Source of the DNA: an uncultured Collinsella sp.
Lineage (GTDB): Bacteria > Actinomycetota > Coriobacteriia > Coriobacteriales > Coriobacteriaceae
Assembly (NCBI GenBank): GCA_958407995.1
Contig: CATYJU010000057.1
Location: 1 to 10,414 of the forward strand
Direction: 5' to 3'
DNA: 10,414 bases
The notes below the pieces were generated by a model. The model was given only the letters and a program-made list of their open reading frames with translations. It made no database searches and had not been told where the DNA came from. Each line of letters opens with the position of its first letter. The first letter of the stretch is position 1. The position numbers and the translations under genes were made by a program. This document shows, piece after piece, positions 1 to 5,871 of this stretch.

Positions 1-329
1 CAGGTGGTCTCGCCGATGATCATGTCGCTAAAGTACGTAAACGGGCACTTTTGCGAGTAGGCAAAACCGTAGGTCGACTTGATGAGCGGACACAGATTTG
101 CCGGCAGCACCTTCTCGGCCTCGGGAATCACCTCGTCGGATGTACCGCACAAGGCCACACTTGCAGCGCCCGCGGCATCGATGATCTCGAGCGGCGTATA
201 GCTGCACAAAAAGCCGACCAGGCGATTGCCCGCCTGCTTGTAATCCTTAACGCGAATAAACGCCGCCTTGCGCTGCTCGTTGAACTCCTCAAACGTGGAT
301 GGCAACGGCTGCTCCATATTTTCCGACAT
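1..329 (-). CDS. 2-hydroxyacyl-CoA dehydratase D-component / double-cubane cluster family protein (N-terminal part, runs off the window)
   Basis: Only the first 109 codons are inside the window. The ATG at 329 is preceded by AAGGAG at 4-nt spacing (AAGGAGTTATATG), which fixes the start. The visible part aligns closely with the complete neighbour at 484-1767: GFLCSYTPLEII matches GSFCVYVPEEIV, NLCPLIKS matches NTCPLIKS, and cysteines match at the LCG, CPLIKS and KCPF positions. These cysteine blocks belong to the HgdB/BadD/YjiM family, whose members bind an iron-sulfur cluster fed with low-potential electrons by an ATP-dependent activator. In classical members this drives syn-dehydration of 2-hydroxyacyl-CoA; in double-cubane cluster proteins it reduces other small substrates. 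The N-terminus is about 40 residues shorter than the neighbour's. The gene is probably co-transcribed with that neighbour, separated by 154 bases holding a large hairpin. Family is clear; substrate cannot be told from sequence. Confidence 0.85.
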   Translation of the reverse strand, partial: MSENMEQPLPSTFEEFNEQRKAAFIRVKDYKQAGNRLVGFLCSYTPLEIIDAAGAASVALCGTSDEVIPEAEKVLPANLCPLIKSTYGFAYSQKCPFTYFSDMIIGETT

Positions 330-366
330 ATAACTCCTTAACAAACCTTTTAACCAACCAAGGAAA

Positions 367-468
367 CGGCTTTCCCAGGTGCCCGAGGTTGCCGTGAAAA
401 AGGAGCGCCGCGTACTTTGGTACGCAAGCGACGGTTTGAACGGCAAGATCGGGTGCCTGGGGAAGCCG
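367..468 (-). repeat. 102-base imperfect palindrome with inner hairpin between the two dehydratase genes
   Basis: Bases 367-395 pair with 440-468 over 29 positions, with two mismatches (387/448 and 388/447) and three G-T pairs. The intervening 44 bases hold a second perfect hairpin, GCGTAC (410-415) with GTACGC (420-425) around a 4-base loop, extended across a small internal loop by 406-408 with 428-430. In the transcript of the minus-strand operon this would be a long hairpin ending about 37 bases before the downstream start codon. A short GTTTCC follows rather than a clean U-tract, so it is not a textbook terminator. It may be an RNA-stability or attenuation element, or a copy of an interspersed palindromic repeat. 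Confidence 0.7.
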
Positions 469-483
469 CCGGGACGAATAGTC

Positions 484-1767
484 CTAAATGGTTTCCAAGA
501 AAGCCTCAATCCTGGTTTGCAGTTGGCCTGCATCCTCGCCGGCGTAGTCGGTCGTGATGTGCATAAACGGAATGCCGGCCTCCTCGGCAGCCTTCTCCAC
601 GGCAAACGACTCCATCTCGTAGAGCGTGCAGAACTGCAGGGCCACGTCGACGATGCCGTCGGCATGCAAGTCCTTGGCCATCTGGACAATGTCCTTCATA
701 CGCTGATCGTTGGGCGTAAAGACGGCGCAGTTAATCTTAAAGTAGCGCTCGGCGATGGCGTCGAGCATCTCGTCGACCGTCTCACCGGACTCGTCGACCA
801 GGTCCTTGTAGTAGCGCGAGCCCGTGCAGGACTCCTCGCCTACCACAACGCCGCCGGCCTTCTCGATGAGGTTGAACAGCTTCCAGTTGGGCACGGCCAT
901 GGGCGTGCCGGTGTACAGGATGCGCTTGGTCCCCTTGGGCGCCACGCCCTCGCCGGCCTCAACGCGCTGCTCGCACTCGGCGGCCATCTCGTTGACGGCT
1001 CCGGTCAGACGCGACGTATCGTCCATAAAGGCGGCCTGAACGGTCAGCAGGCTGTCGAGACCGCTGATGGGCGCCGGATCGGCAGCGCGCGTGGCAGCCA
1101 GACGCTGCAGGGCGCGACGCTTCTCGTTGACGGCGTGGATGGCAGCCTTCAGGCGCTCGGGCGTAATCTTGACGCCGCACTCTTCCTCGATCTTGGCGGC
1201 AAGCTTTTTAACCTCGGCCTTGCAGGTCACGAGCGTCGACTCGTCGTGCACGTTGGGGATATCCATGACGTACATGTTCTTTTGCGTGGCAAAGAACTCG
1301 TAGGCCTTCTTCTTGCCATCGCAGGTGTTCTCGCCCACCACCAGATCACTCGACTCAATGTAGGGGCAGACCTCGCCCAGCTTAAAGCCGGCAAAGCTCT
1401 TGATGAGCGGACAGGTGTTGCGCGGCAAGTGCTCCTCGACCTTGTCCGTTGCCCAGTCGGCACCCGAGCACAGGCCCACGGGGATGCCATCGCAGGCAAG
1501 CACGATCTCCTCGGGCACGTAGACGCAGAACGAACCGACGATCTTGGTGGCCTCGCCGGCCTCCTTCTTGTCGAGCATCTCCTTAATACGGCCGCTGTGG
1601 ATGTTGGTGGCGACAAAATCCAGGTAGGACGTAGACTTGGGGCGATTGTTCTGCGTCAGGAACATATCGCCGTACATCTGGCCCACGGCGCCCAGCAGCA
1701 TGTCGTGGTCGGCAAGATTCATGCCGAGGCTCTCCCACATCGGATGGAAATCGAATTCTTCAGCCAT
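484..1767 (-). CDS. 2-hydroxyacyl-CoA dehydratase D-component / double-cubane cluster protein
   Basis: A 427-residue cytoplasmic protein of the HgdB/YjiM (2-hydroxyglutaryl-CoA dehydratase D-component) family, complete and of normal length. The start at 1767 has AGGGG about 8 bases upstream. Conserved cysteine blocks are visible: C81 in SFCVYVPEE, C100 in GLCSG, C119 in TCPLIKS, C134 in VCPY, C149 in NTCDGKKK, C314 in ESCTGSRYY and C380 in QFCTLYEME. Several of these are expected to ligate the iron-sulfur cluster. Family members take electrons from an ATP-hydrolysing activator (HgdC/YjiL type) and use them for radical dehydration of 2-hydroxyacyl-CoA thioesters or, in double-cubane proteins, reduction of small molecules. 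No activator gene lies in the window; it may lie beyond position 1. The paralogue at 1-329 follows downstream. The leader is long and structured (about 250 bases from the proposed promoter). NTCDGKKK and a single-chain appearance favour the YjiM/double-cubane branch, but this is inference. Confidence 0.88.
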   Translation of the reverse strand: MAEEFDFHPMWESLGMNLADHDMLLGAVGQMYGDMFLTQNNRPKSTSYLDFVATNIHSGRIKEMLDKKEAGEATKIVGSFCVYVPEEIVLACDGIPVGLCSGADWATDKVEEHLPRNTCPLIKSFAGFKLGEVCPYIESSDLVVGENTCDGKKKAYEFFATQKNMYVMDIPNVHDESTLVTCKAEVKKLAAKIEEECGVKITPERLKAAIHAVNEKRRALQRLAATRAADPAPISGLDSLLTVQAAFMDDTSRLTGAVNEMAAECEQRVEAGEGVAPKGTKRILYTGTPMAVPNWKLFNLIEKAGGVVVGEESCTGSRYYKDLVDESGETVDEMLDAIAERYFKINCAVFTPNDQRMKDIVQMAKDLHADGIVDVALQFCTLYEMESFAVEKAAEEAGIPFMHITTDYAGEDAGQLQTRIEAFLETI

Positions 1768-1812
1768 GACGGTTCCCCTCTCGAACCAAAAATGAATAGC
1801 TACGGTATTTCT

Positions 1813-1842
1813 GCACGGTGGGTGGCGAAAACCCAGCCGTGC
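1813..1842 (-). other. Leader hairpin upstream of the dehydratase gene
   Basis: GCACGGTGGGT (1813-1823) pairs with ACCC-A-G-CCGTGC (1831-1842), giving 11 base pairs with one bulged G (1836) and a 7-base loop. It lies in the predicted 5' untranslated region, 46 bases before the ATG. No run of T follows on the minus strand, so it is not a normal intrinsic terminator. It could be a stability or regulatory element, or part of an interspersed repeat covering roughly 1800-1875. Confidence 0.5.
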
Positions 1843-1905
1843 TCAAACCCGGAATTTTGGGGAACCCGCTTTGCGGTCGATTATTTAGTTGTGCGTCGTC
1901 TCTCC

Positions 1906-1941
1906 CGGAGCCGTGAACATACCTGCTCATATGCGGCTCCG
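1906..1941 (-). other. Leader hairpin overlapping the end of the possible leader ORF
   Basis: CGGAGCCG (1906-1913) and CGGCTCCG (1934-1941) form a perfect 8-bp stem with a loop of 20 bases. The TGA of the putative 22-codon leader ORF (1927-1929) sits inside the loop, so a ribosome finishing the leader ORF would disrupt the stem. That geometry is suggestive of translation-dependent control but is not proof of it. Confidence 0.4.
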
Positions 1942-1995
1942 AGCCATATACAGGGCGCGCGCGGCAACGCGACGCGAATATGTCTTCTGCAGCAT
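1927..1995 (-). CDS. Possible 22-residue leader peptide (uORF) before the dehydratase gene
   Basis: An ATG at 1995 is preceded by AAGGAGG at 8-nt spacing, the strongest Shine-Dalgarno sequence on this side of the window. It opens a frame of 22 codons ending in TGA at 1927. The peptide begins MLQKTYSRRVAARAL and is basic, with five arginines. It lies about 25 bases after the proposed promoter -10 box, and its stop falls in the loop of a hairpin. No family can be assigned to so short a peptide. Alternatives are a chance ORF beside a purine-rich stretch, or a structured RNA whose AGGAGG has another role. Confidence 0.35.
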   Translation of the reverse strand: MLQKTYSRRVAARALYMARSRI

Positions 1996-2025
1996 CGGCG
2001 CGCCCTCCTTTTCTCGTCGAAGGTA

Positions 2026-2034
2026 ACTATATCA
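2026..2034 (-). promoter_or_regulatory. Candidate extended -10 promoter of the dehydratase operon
   Basis: On the minus strand TGATATAGT gives an extended -10 (TGn followed by TATAGT at 2031-2026). The -35 hexamer at 17-bp spacing is poor (TTCGTC), as is common for extended -10 promoters. Transcription would begin near 2019, about 250 bases before the dehydratase ATG and about 25 bases before the leader ORF. Confidence 0.45.
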
Positions 2035-2081
2035 ACGGTTGTCGTCAAGACGAACACCGTCGACACGCGTACGACAACGTT
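2034..2081. promoter_or_regulatory. Candidate operator dyad flanking the -35 region of the dehydratase promoter
   Basis: GTTGTCGT (2038-2045) and ACGACAAC (2071-2078) are perfect 8-bp inverted arms. They are extended outward by AAC (2034-2036) and GTT (2079-2081) with one unpaired base at 2037. The arms bracket the expected -35 position of the promoter at 2026-2034, as a repressor or activator site would. A chance dyad in GC-rich DNA is possible. Confidence 0.35.
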
Positions 2082-2100
2082 GGGATGTGAGCATCTCGCT

Positions 2101-2122
2101 GTCTGATAATTAATTATCAGAC
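2101..2122. promoter_or_regulatory. Perfect 22-bp AT-rich palindrome, probable operator
   Basis: GTCTGATAATT is followed directly by its exact reverse complement, giving a gapless 22-bp palindrome in an otherwise GC-rich region. The heptamer CTGATAA occurs at 2103-2109, inverted at 2114-2120, and again at 2122-2128, so the site may hold three half-sites. It lies between the mod terminator and the dehydratase promoter, centred roughly 90 bp upstream of the proposed transcription start. The GATAAT/ATTATC core is reminiscent of Fur/PerR-family boxes, but the match is too loose to name the regulator. Confidence 0.6.
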
Positions 2123-2162
2123 TGATAAGGTTTAGTCATGTAGAAATCGGCGAACGGCGAAG

Positions 2163-2199
2163 TGAAAACAAAGCGGTCGAGGACTACCTCCTCGACCGC
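2163..2199 (-). terminator. Intrinsic terminator of the modABC operon
   Basis: GCGGTCGAGGA (2173-2183) pairs perfectly with TCCTCGACCGC (2189-2199) over 11 bp with a 5-base loop. On the minus strand the stem is followed at once by TTTGTTTTC. It starts 12 bases after the modC stop, the expected place for the end of the transcript. Confidence 0.9.
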
Positions 2200-2211
2200 A
2201 TCGCACCCGCA

Positions 2212-3282
2212 TTATCGGCAAACGAGATGAATCCTGCTTGCATCAAAATGCATGCGCAGAGTCTCACCCGCCTGCGGCAGCTCTTCCACGGGTACACTCA
2301 CCTTATTCACCTTCCACTGCAGACGCGTGGGCGCATCAGCACGCGGCACGTCCAGCAGCACCAGCCGCTCAAAGCGCGAATCGCTCACACGGGCCACGTG
2401 CAAATCGTAGCTGTTGCGACCGCGCTCCGCGCGATTGTCAACATGGAAGTAGCTCGCACGAATACCGAGGTACGTCACGTTATCGGGAACCTCATGGCCC
2501 ACGTTAAAGGTCATGCCCCAGTCCAGGGCTTCAACTTCCTGAGACCCGATCTTGCGCGCCCGGCTTGTGTTCTTGCAGCCCGTCAGGCGCAGCGCCGCCA
2601 GCGTCTGCGGACGGCGGACCACGTCCTCGACGGAGCCGATCTCCTCAACATGCCCGTCGTGCATCACGCAGATGCGCTGGCACAGGCGGCACGCTTCGTC
2701 GATGTCGTGGCTCACGTAGAGCACGGTGCGGTTGCATACATCGAACAGGTCGAGCATGTTTTGCTCAAGCGCGCTCTTGAGATACGCATCGAGCGCGCTC
2801 ATGGGCTCGTCGAACATAAAAATGCCCGGATGCGCCGCCACCATACGGGCAAGCGCCACGCGTTGCTGCTGCCCGCCCGAGAGTCGCGCGGGGCAGCGAT
2901 CGACAAAATCGGCCAGACCGAAAATGCCCAAATAGCGCTCGGCGAGCTTTTTGCGCGCGGCGGCGTCGCCAGCATCCTTTACACCGGCGCATACGTTATC
3001 GGCCACCGTCATGTTGGGAAACAGCTGATAGTTTTGAAACAACAGGGCGCATTTTCGCTCCTGGGGTGACAGGTTGATGCCAGCCGCCGAGTCAAAAAAG
3101 GTCACGCCGTTGACGACGATCTTGCCCTCGTCGGGCGTCTCCACGCCGGCAATGCAGCGCAGCGTGCAGCTCTTGCCGCAGCCCGAGGCACCAAGCAGCG
3201 CCACACGCTCCTCGCCGGCCTCAAGCTGCATATCGAGCATAAACCCCGGATAGCGCTTTTTTATGTCCAGAACGAGTGACAT
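2212..3282 (-). CDS. modC: Molybdate ABC transporter ATP-binding protein ModC
   Basis: A 356-residue cytoplasmic ATPase that powers molybdate import through ModB. It shows all ABC ATPase motifs: Walker A GASGCGKSC at 31-39, Q-loop LLFQNYQLFP with Q83, signature LSGGQQQRVALARM from 134, Walker B IFMFDEP at 154-160, D-loop SALD, and H-loop histidine 192 in YVSHD. The region after about residue 230 is a C-terminal regulatory (TOBE/MOP-like) domain, with NVTYLGIRASYF and a final HFDASRIHL segment. Length is typical for ModC. The ATG at 3282 has GGGAGG upstream, inside the end of modB; only three bases separate the modB stop from this start, so the two are probably translationally coupled. It is the last gene before the terminator at 2163-2199. 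Assignment as molybdate rather than another anion rests on the ModA and ModB neighbours. Confidence 0.92.
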   Translation of the reverse strand: MSLVLDIKKRYPGFMLDMQLEAGEERVALLGASGCGKSCTLRCIAGVETPDEGKIVVNGVTFFDSAAGINLSPQERKCALLFQNYQLFPNMTVADNVCAGVKDAGDAAARKKLAERYLGIFGLADFVDRCPARLSGGQQQRVALARMVAAHPGIFMFDEPMSALDAYLKSALEQNMLDLFDVCNRTVLYVSHDIDEACRLCQRICVMHDGHVEEIGSVEDVVRRPQTLAALRLTGCKNTSRARKIGSQEVEALDWGMTFNVGHEVPDNVTYLGIRASYFHVDNRAERGRNSYDLHVARVSDSRFERLVLLDVPRADAPTRLQWKVNKVSVPVEELPQAGETLRMHFDASRIHLVCR

Positions 3283-3285
3283 GGC

Positions 3286-4728
3286 CTATCGACCTCCCTG
3301 CATAGCGGGCTCATCGCGCATGAGCTCGGCCAGTGCCTCGCGATCGATACGCAAGGCATCACCGCCCGCCGGGTCGAGTGAATCGCCCTGTCCGGCGAGA
3401 TCTTTGGCCTGCTTACGTTCCGCACGGGAAAGGCCACGCTCGCGGTATTTTTGCGAATGCGCCGTGTACATGTTGATGAACAGGATGACTAGGAAGCTGA
3501 ACGCTATTACGACCACGACCCAAAAGAGGGCCACCGACGTATTGCCGCCCATCCATTCAAAGTAAATCGCAATGGGAATGGTCTGCGTAATACCGGCATA
3601 GTTGCCCGCAAAGAACAGGGTGCAGCCAAACTCGCCCATGGCGCGGGCAAAGGCGAGCACCGTGCCGGCGGCAATCGAGGGCCAGCCGAGCGGCATCATG
3701 AGTTTGGTGAAGATGCGTCGCTCGGACCAGCCCAGCGTGCGCGCCGCATCGAGCATTTGCGTGTCGAGGCTCTCAAAGGCGCCGAGCGCCGTACGGTAGA
3801 CCAGGGGAAACGATACCACCACGGCAGAGATCACCGCCGCCGGCCACGTAAAGACAATCGAGACGCCGTGCGCGATAAGCCACTGGCCCACCCCGGTCGA
3901 GCGGCCAAACAGCATAAGGAGCAGAAAGCCGCAGACCGTGGGCGGCAACACCATGGGGATGGTAAAGACCGAGTCGAGCAGGCCCTTGATGCGACTCGAG
4001 GTGCCCATGGTCTTCCACGCGGCAAACAGGCCCAGCGCAAAGGAGATCAGCAGGGCAAGGCCGCTCGTTTTAATGGACACCCAAAACGGTCGGTAGTCGA
4101 TGCCGCCCAATAAGGAGGCCAGAGAGGTCAAGGGCCCCTGCTCATCCCGCAACACGACAGACGATGCTTCTACCATTTGAGCGCTATCAAGCCAACGCGC
4201 GCCGCCTTTGGCATCACCCGAGGCTGATGCAATCACCACATAGCGGCCCCCATCCGCACCGCGCTCGTCAAAGCCATAGGTATACCCGCCGGCATCAAAC
4301 GTTGTTTCCGCCGTGACATACCAAGGAAGATCCACGTCCCCTAGCTGCGCACCTCCCATACAGTTTGCGCTGTCGAGCTCACAGACGAGGGCCTTGAGAC
4401 CCGATACGCACTCGTTGTTCTGCGGATCCAATCCATACCTCTCGATCGCCTTGGGCGATATCCACACCACAACGCGATCGGCAGCAGGCGCCACTACAAG
4501 GTCCACGTCCTCGTCAACGGGAAACCGGTAGCCCTCAGGCTGGCCCTCCATGGCACGAGCGGTCCCCTTGGCCAACCGCTCAAAACCCTCGATCCCATAG
4601 GAAAGCCCATGAGCAGTCGCAGCAACCTGGGCCCCGTCCTCAGCGTCCCCAGCAAACGCAAATCCCGGCACCCAGCAAAGCGCGAAGGTCAAAGCACAGG
4701 CGACAAGGATGCGGAATCTATTAAGCAC
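3286..4728 (-). CDS. modB: Molybdate ABC transporter permease ModB with an extra N-terminal extracytoplasmic domain
   Basis: A 480-residue membrane permease. The GTG at 4728 is chosen because GGAG lies 6 bases upstream and a signal peptide follows directly (NRFR, hydrophobic core, cleavage after AFA at about residue 26). The open frame continues upstream only because no stop interrupts it. Residues 27 to about 212 form an extracytoplasmic domain with three cysteines (107, 116, 123) that I do not recognise. Residues 213-420 are a classic ModB permease: SIKTSGLALLISFALGLFAAW, VLPPTVCGFLLLMLFGR, FTWPAAVISAVVVSFPLVYRT, the EAA loop LDAARTLGWSERRIFTKL near 326-343 that contacts ModC, and AFARAMGEFGCTLFFAGN. 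The tail of about 60 residues after 420 is charged and cytoplasmic. Usual ModB proteins are about 220-270 residues, so roughly half of this one is extra. It lies between modA and modC in the operon. Confidence 0.9.
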   Translation of the reverse strand: MLNRFRILVACALTFALCWVPGFAFAGDAEDGAQVAATAHGLSYGIEGFERLAKGTARAMEGQPEGYRFPVDEDVDLVVAPAADRVVVWISPKAIERYGLDPQNNECVSGLKALVCELDSANCMGGAQLGDVDLPWYVTAETTFDAGGYTYGFDERGADGGRYVVIASASGDAKGGARWLDSAQMVEASSVVLRDEQGPLTSLASLLGGIDYRPFWVSIKTSGLALLISFALGLFAAWKTMGTSSRIKGLLDSVFTIPMVLPPTVCGFLLLMLFGRSTGVGQWLIAHGVSIVFTWPAAVISAVVVSFPLVYRTALGAFESLDTQMLDAARTLGWSERRIFTKLMMPLGWPSIAAGTVLAFARAMGEFGCTLFFAGNYAGITQTIPIAIYFEWMGGNTSVALFWVVVVIAFSFLVILFINMYTAHSQKYRERGLSRAERKQAKDLAGQGDSLDPAGGDALRIDREALAELMRDEPAMQGGR

Positions 4729-4798
4729 GAAAAGCTCCAAGCGAATATAAGGAGACGGAGTGAGACACAAAACGATGGAATTATCGCGCCAAGCCGCA

Positions 4799-5668
4799 CT
4801 ACGCGGAAAGCTCAAAGCCGTACTTAGCCCAAATCTTCTGAGCCTTCCTGTTGGACAGACAGAAGTCGATGAACGCCTTGGCTTCGTCGGCGTGCTCAGA
4901 GCTCTCGGCAACGGCACCCGGATACACGATGGGCTTGTGCGAATCCTCGGGACACACAAAGGCCTCCTCGATGCCGTCGTAGCGGAAGATATCGGAGCTG
5001 TAGACAAAGCCGGCCACGCAGTCGCCCGTGGACACATAGGCGGCGGCGGTACCAACTTTGTCGGCCAGGGCCACCTTTTCGGCGATCTCGGGCGCATACT
5101 CGCCGTCGTCGCCCTCGGTGCCGGTGTAGAGGCCCACGGAAGCCAGCGCCTGGTTGGCGTACTTGCCGGCGGGGACGGTCTTGGCGTCGCCAATGGCGAT
5201 CTTACCGTCCAGGTTCGCGACGTCGGCGATGGCCTCGACCTTGGTGTCGGAGCCCTCGGCGCGAATGATCACGAGATCGTTGACGAACATGTCCTCACGC
5301 GTGTCGGCGTCGACGAGCTCGGCGGCCTCGGCGTCGTCCATGGTACCCTTGGAAGCGGTGATGAGCACGTCGACGGCGGCACCGGCGCGCATCTGCTCGA
5401 CAAGGTCGCCAGACGCCTTAAACTGCGTGTCGGCAAAGGTGGTGCCGGTCTGGTCGGTGTAAAGCTCCTGAACCTCGGGCAGAGCCTTCTCGAGCGAGTT
5501 GGCGGCAAAGACCTGCAGCTCGACAGCCTTCTTCTTAGAGAAAGACTTGGCGGAGCCGGCATCGGAACCAGCGGGCTCGGACGTCTTTTTGCCCGAGCAA
5601 CCGGCAAGGCCAAGGCCGGCGGCAGCAGAAAGCGAGACGAAACCGCGGCGTGAAACCATATCGAACAT
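4799..5668 (-). CDS. modA: Molybdate-binding lipoprotein ModA
   Basis: A 289-residue extracytoplasmic solute-binding protein that captures molybdate and delivers it to ModB. The start at 5668 has AAAGGG at 6-nt spacing; the upstream in-frame TTG at 5674 abuts that motif and is unlikely. The N-terminus has a twin-arginine motif (SRRGFVS, residues 6-12), a hydrophobic stretch and the lipobox LAGC with C24 as lipid anchor, so it is probably a Tat-exported lipoprotein. The ModA fold is visible as LQVFAANSLEKAL (51-63), FKASGDLVEQMRAGAAVDVLI (83-103), TVPAGKYANQAL (164-175), a segment ending FVYSSD (221-226), and a final AKAFIDFCLS block. Length is normal for the family. It is first in modABC, 70 bases before modB, with its own promoter and dyads upstream. 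Tungstate as an additional ligand cannot be excluded. Confidence 0.92.
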   Translation of the reverse strand: MFDMVSRRGFVSLSAAAGLGLAGCSGKKTSEPAGSDAGSAKSFSKKKAVELQVFAANSLEKALPEVQELYTDQTGTTFADTQFKASGDLVEQMRAGAAVDVLITASKGTMDDAEAAELVDADTREDMFVNDLVIIRAEGSDTKVEAIADVANLDGKIAIGDAKTVPAGKYANQALASVGLYTGTEGDDGEYAPEIAEKVALADKVGTAAAYVSTGDCVAGFVYSSDIFRYDGIEEAFVCPEDSHKPIVYPGAVAESSEHADEAKAFIDFCLSNRKAQKIWAKYGFELSA

Positions 5669-5714
5669 ATTCAACCCTTTCGGATCTTGTGCCCGGGTAC
5701 CCCACCGCGGGCTT

Positions 5715-5734
5715 TAATCTGCAATCAGATTATA
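5715..5734 (-). promoter_or_regulatory. modA promoter -10 box overlapping a dyad
   Basis: On the minus strand a perfect TATAAT lies at 5734-5729, about 60 bases before the modA ATG; the -35 region (CACTTT at 17 bp) is weak. The box overlaps an 18-bp dyad, TAATCTG (5715-5721) and CAGATTA (5726-5732) with a 4-base spacer. A protein bound there would block polymerase, so this is a candidate repressor site, plausibly for molybdate-responsive control. Confidence 0.6.
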
Positions 5735-5763
5735 CTTCTGCGCGAATAATGAAAGTGAGAAAT

Positions 5764-5781
5764 TATTCTCGTCAGAGAATA
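5764..5781. promoter_or_regulatory. Second dyad upstream of modA
   Basis: TATTCTC (5764-5770) and GAGAATA (5775-5781) form perfect 7-bp arms with a 4-base spacer, the same architecture as the dyad at 5715-5732 (TAATCTG/CAGATTA). The centres are 49 bp apart, and the half-sites agree at five of seven positions. It lies upstream of the proposed modA promoter and may be an auxiliary site for the same regulator. Confidence 0.45.
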
Positions 5782-5819
5782 TAGTTTCGAATTACCGTGC
5801 ACCTCGGCGTCGCTTCGGC

Positions 5820-5858
5820 GGAAAACAAAGGCGGAGCAGCCGTTCAGGTCGCCCCGCC
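5820..5858 (-). terminator. Intrinsic terminator of moeA-mogA
   Basis: GGCGGAGC (5830-5837) pairs with GCCCCGCC (5851-5858) over 8 bp, including one G-T pair. On the minus strand the stem is followed by TTTGTTTTCC. It starts 13 bases after the mogA stop and separates moeA-mogA from modABC, which has its own promoter. Confidence 0.75.
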
Positions 5859-5871
5859 GCAGGTAAACCGC

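Noticed and set aside
367..468. The long palindrome as a simple intrinsic terminator
   Set aside because: The stem is followed on the transcribed strand by GTTTCCTTGG rather than a run of U, and terminating here would cut off the downstream paralogue.
1885..1920. Second tiny ORF (MFTAPGETTHN) after the leader ORF
   Set aside because: Its only Shine-Dalgarno-like bases touch the ATG, so initiation is unlikely.
379..2106. 575-codon plus-strand open frame
   Set aside because: It runs antisense to the complete dehydratase gene, has no Shine-Dalgarno and no recognisable domain. GC-rich codon bias opens the opposite strand.
2227..3069. 280-codon plus-strand open frame over modC
   Set aside because: Antisense shadow of modC; the minus strand carries every ABC ATPase motif.
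4729..5193. Extending modB upstream to 5193
   Set aside because: The extension overlaps modA in another frame and is a low-complexity Pro/Ser/Arg/Thr stretch. The GTG at 4728 has a Shine-Dalgarno and begins a signal peptide.
4760..5653. 297-codon plus-strand open frame over modA
   Set aside because: Antisense shadow of modA, rich in Gly/Val/Leu repeats produced by the complementary codons; no start signal.
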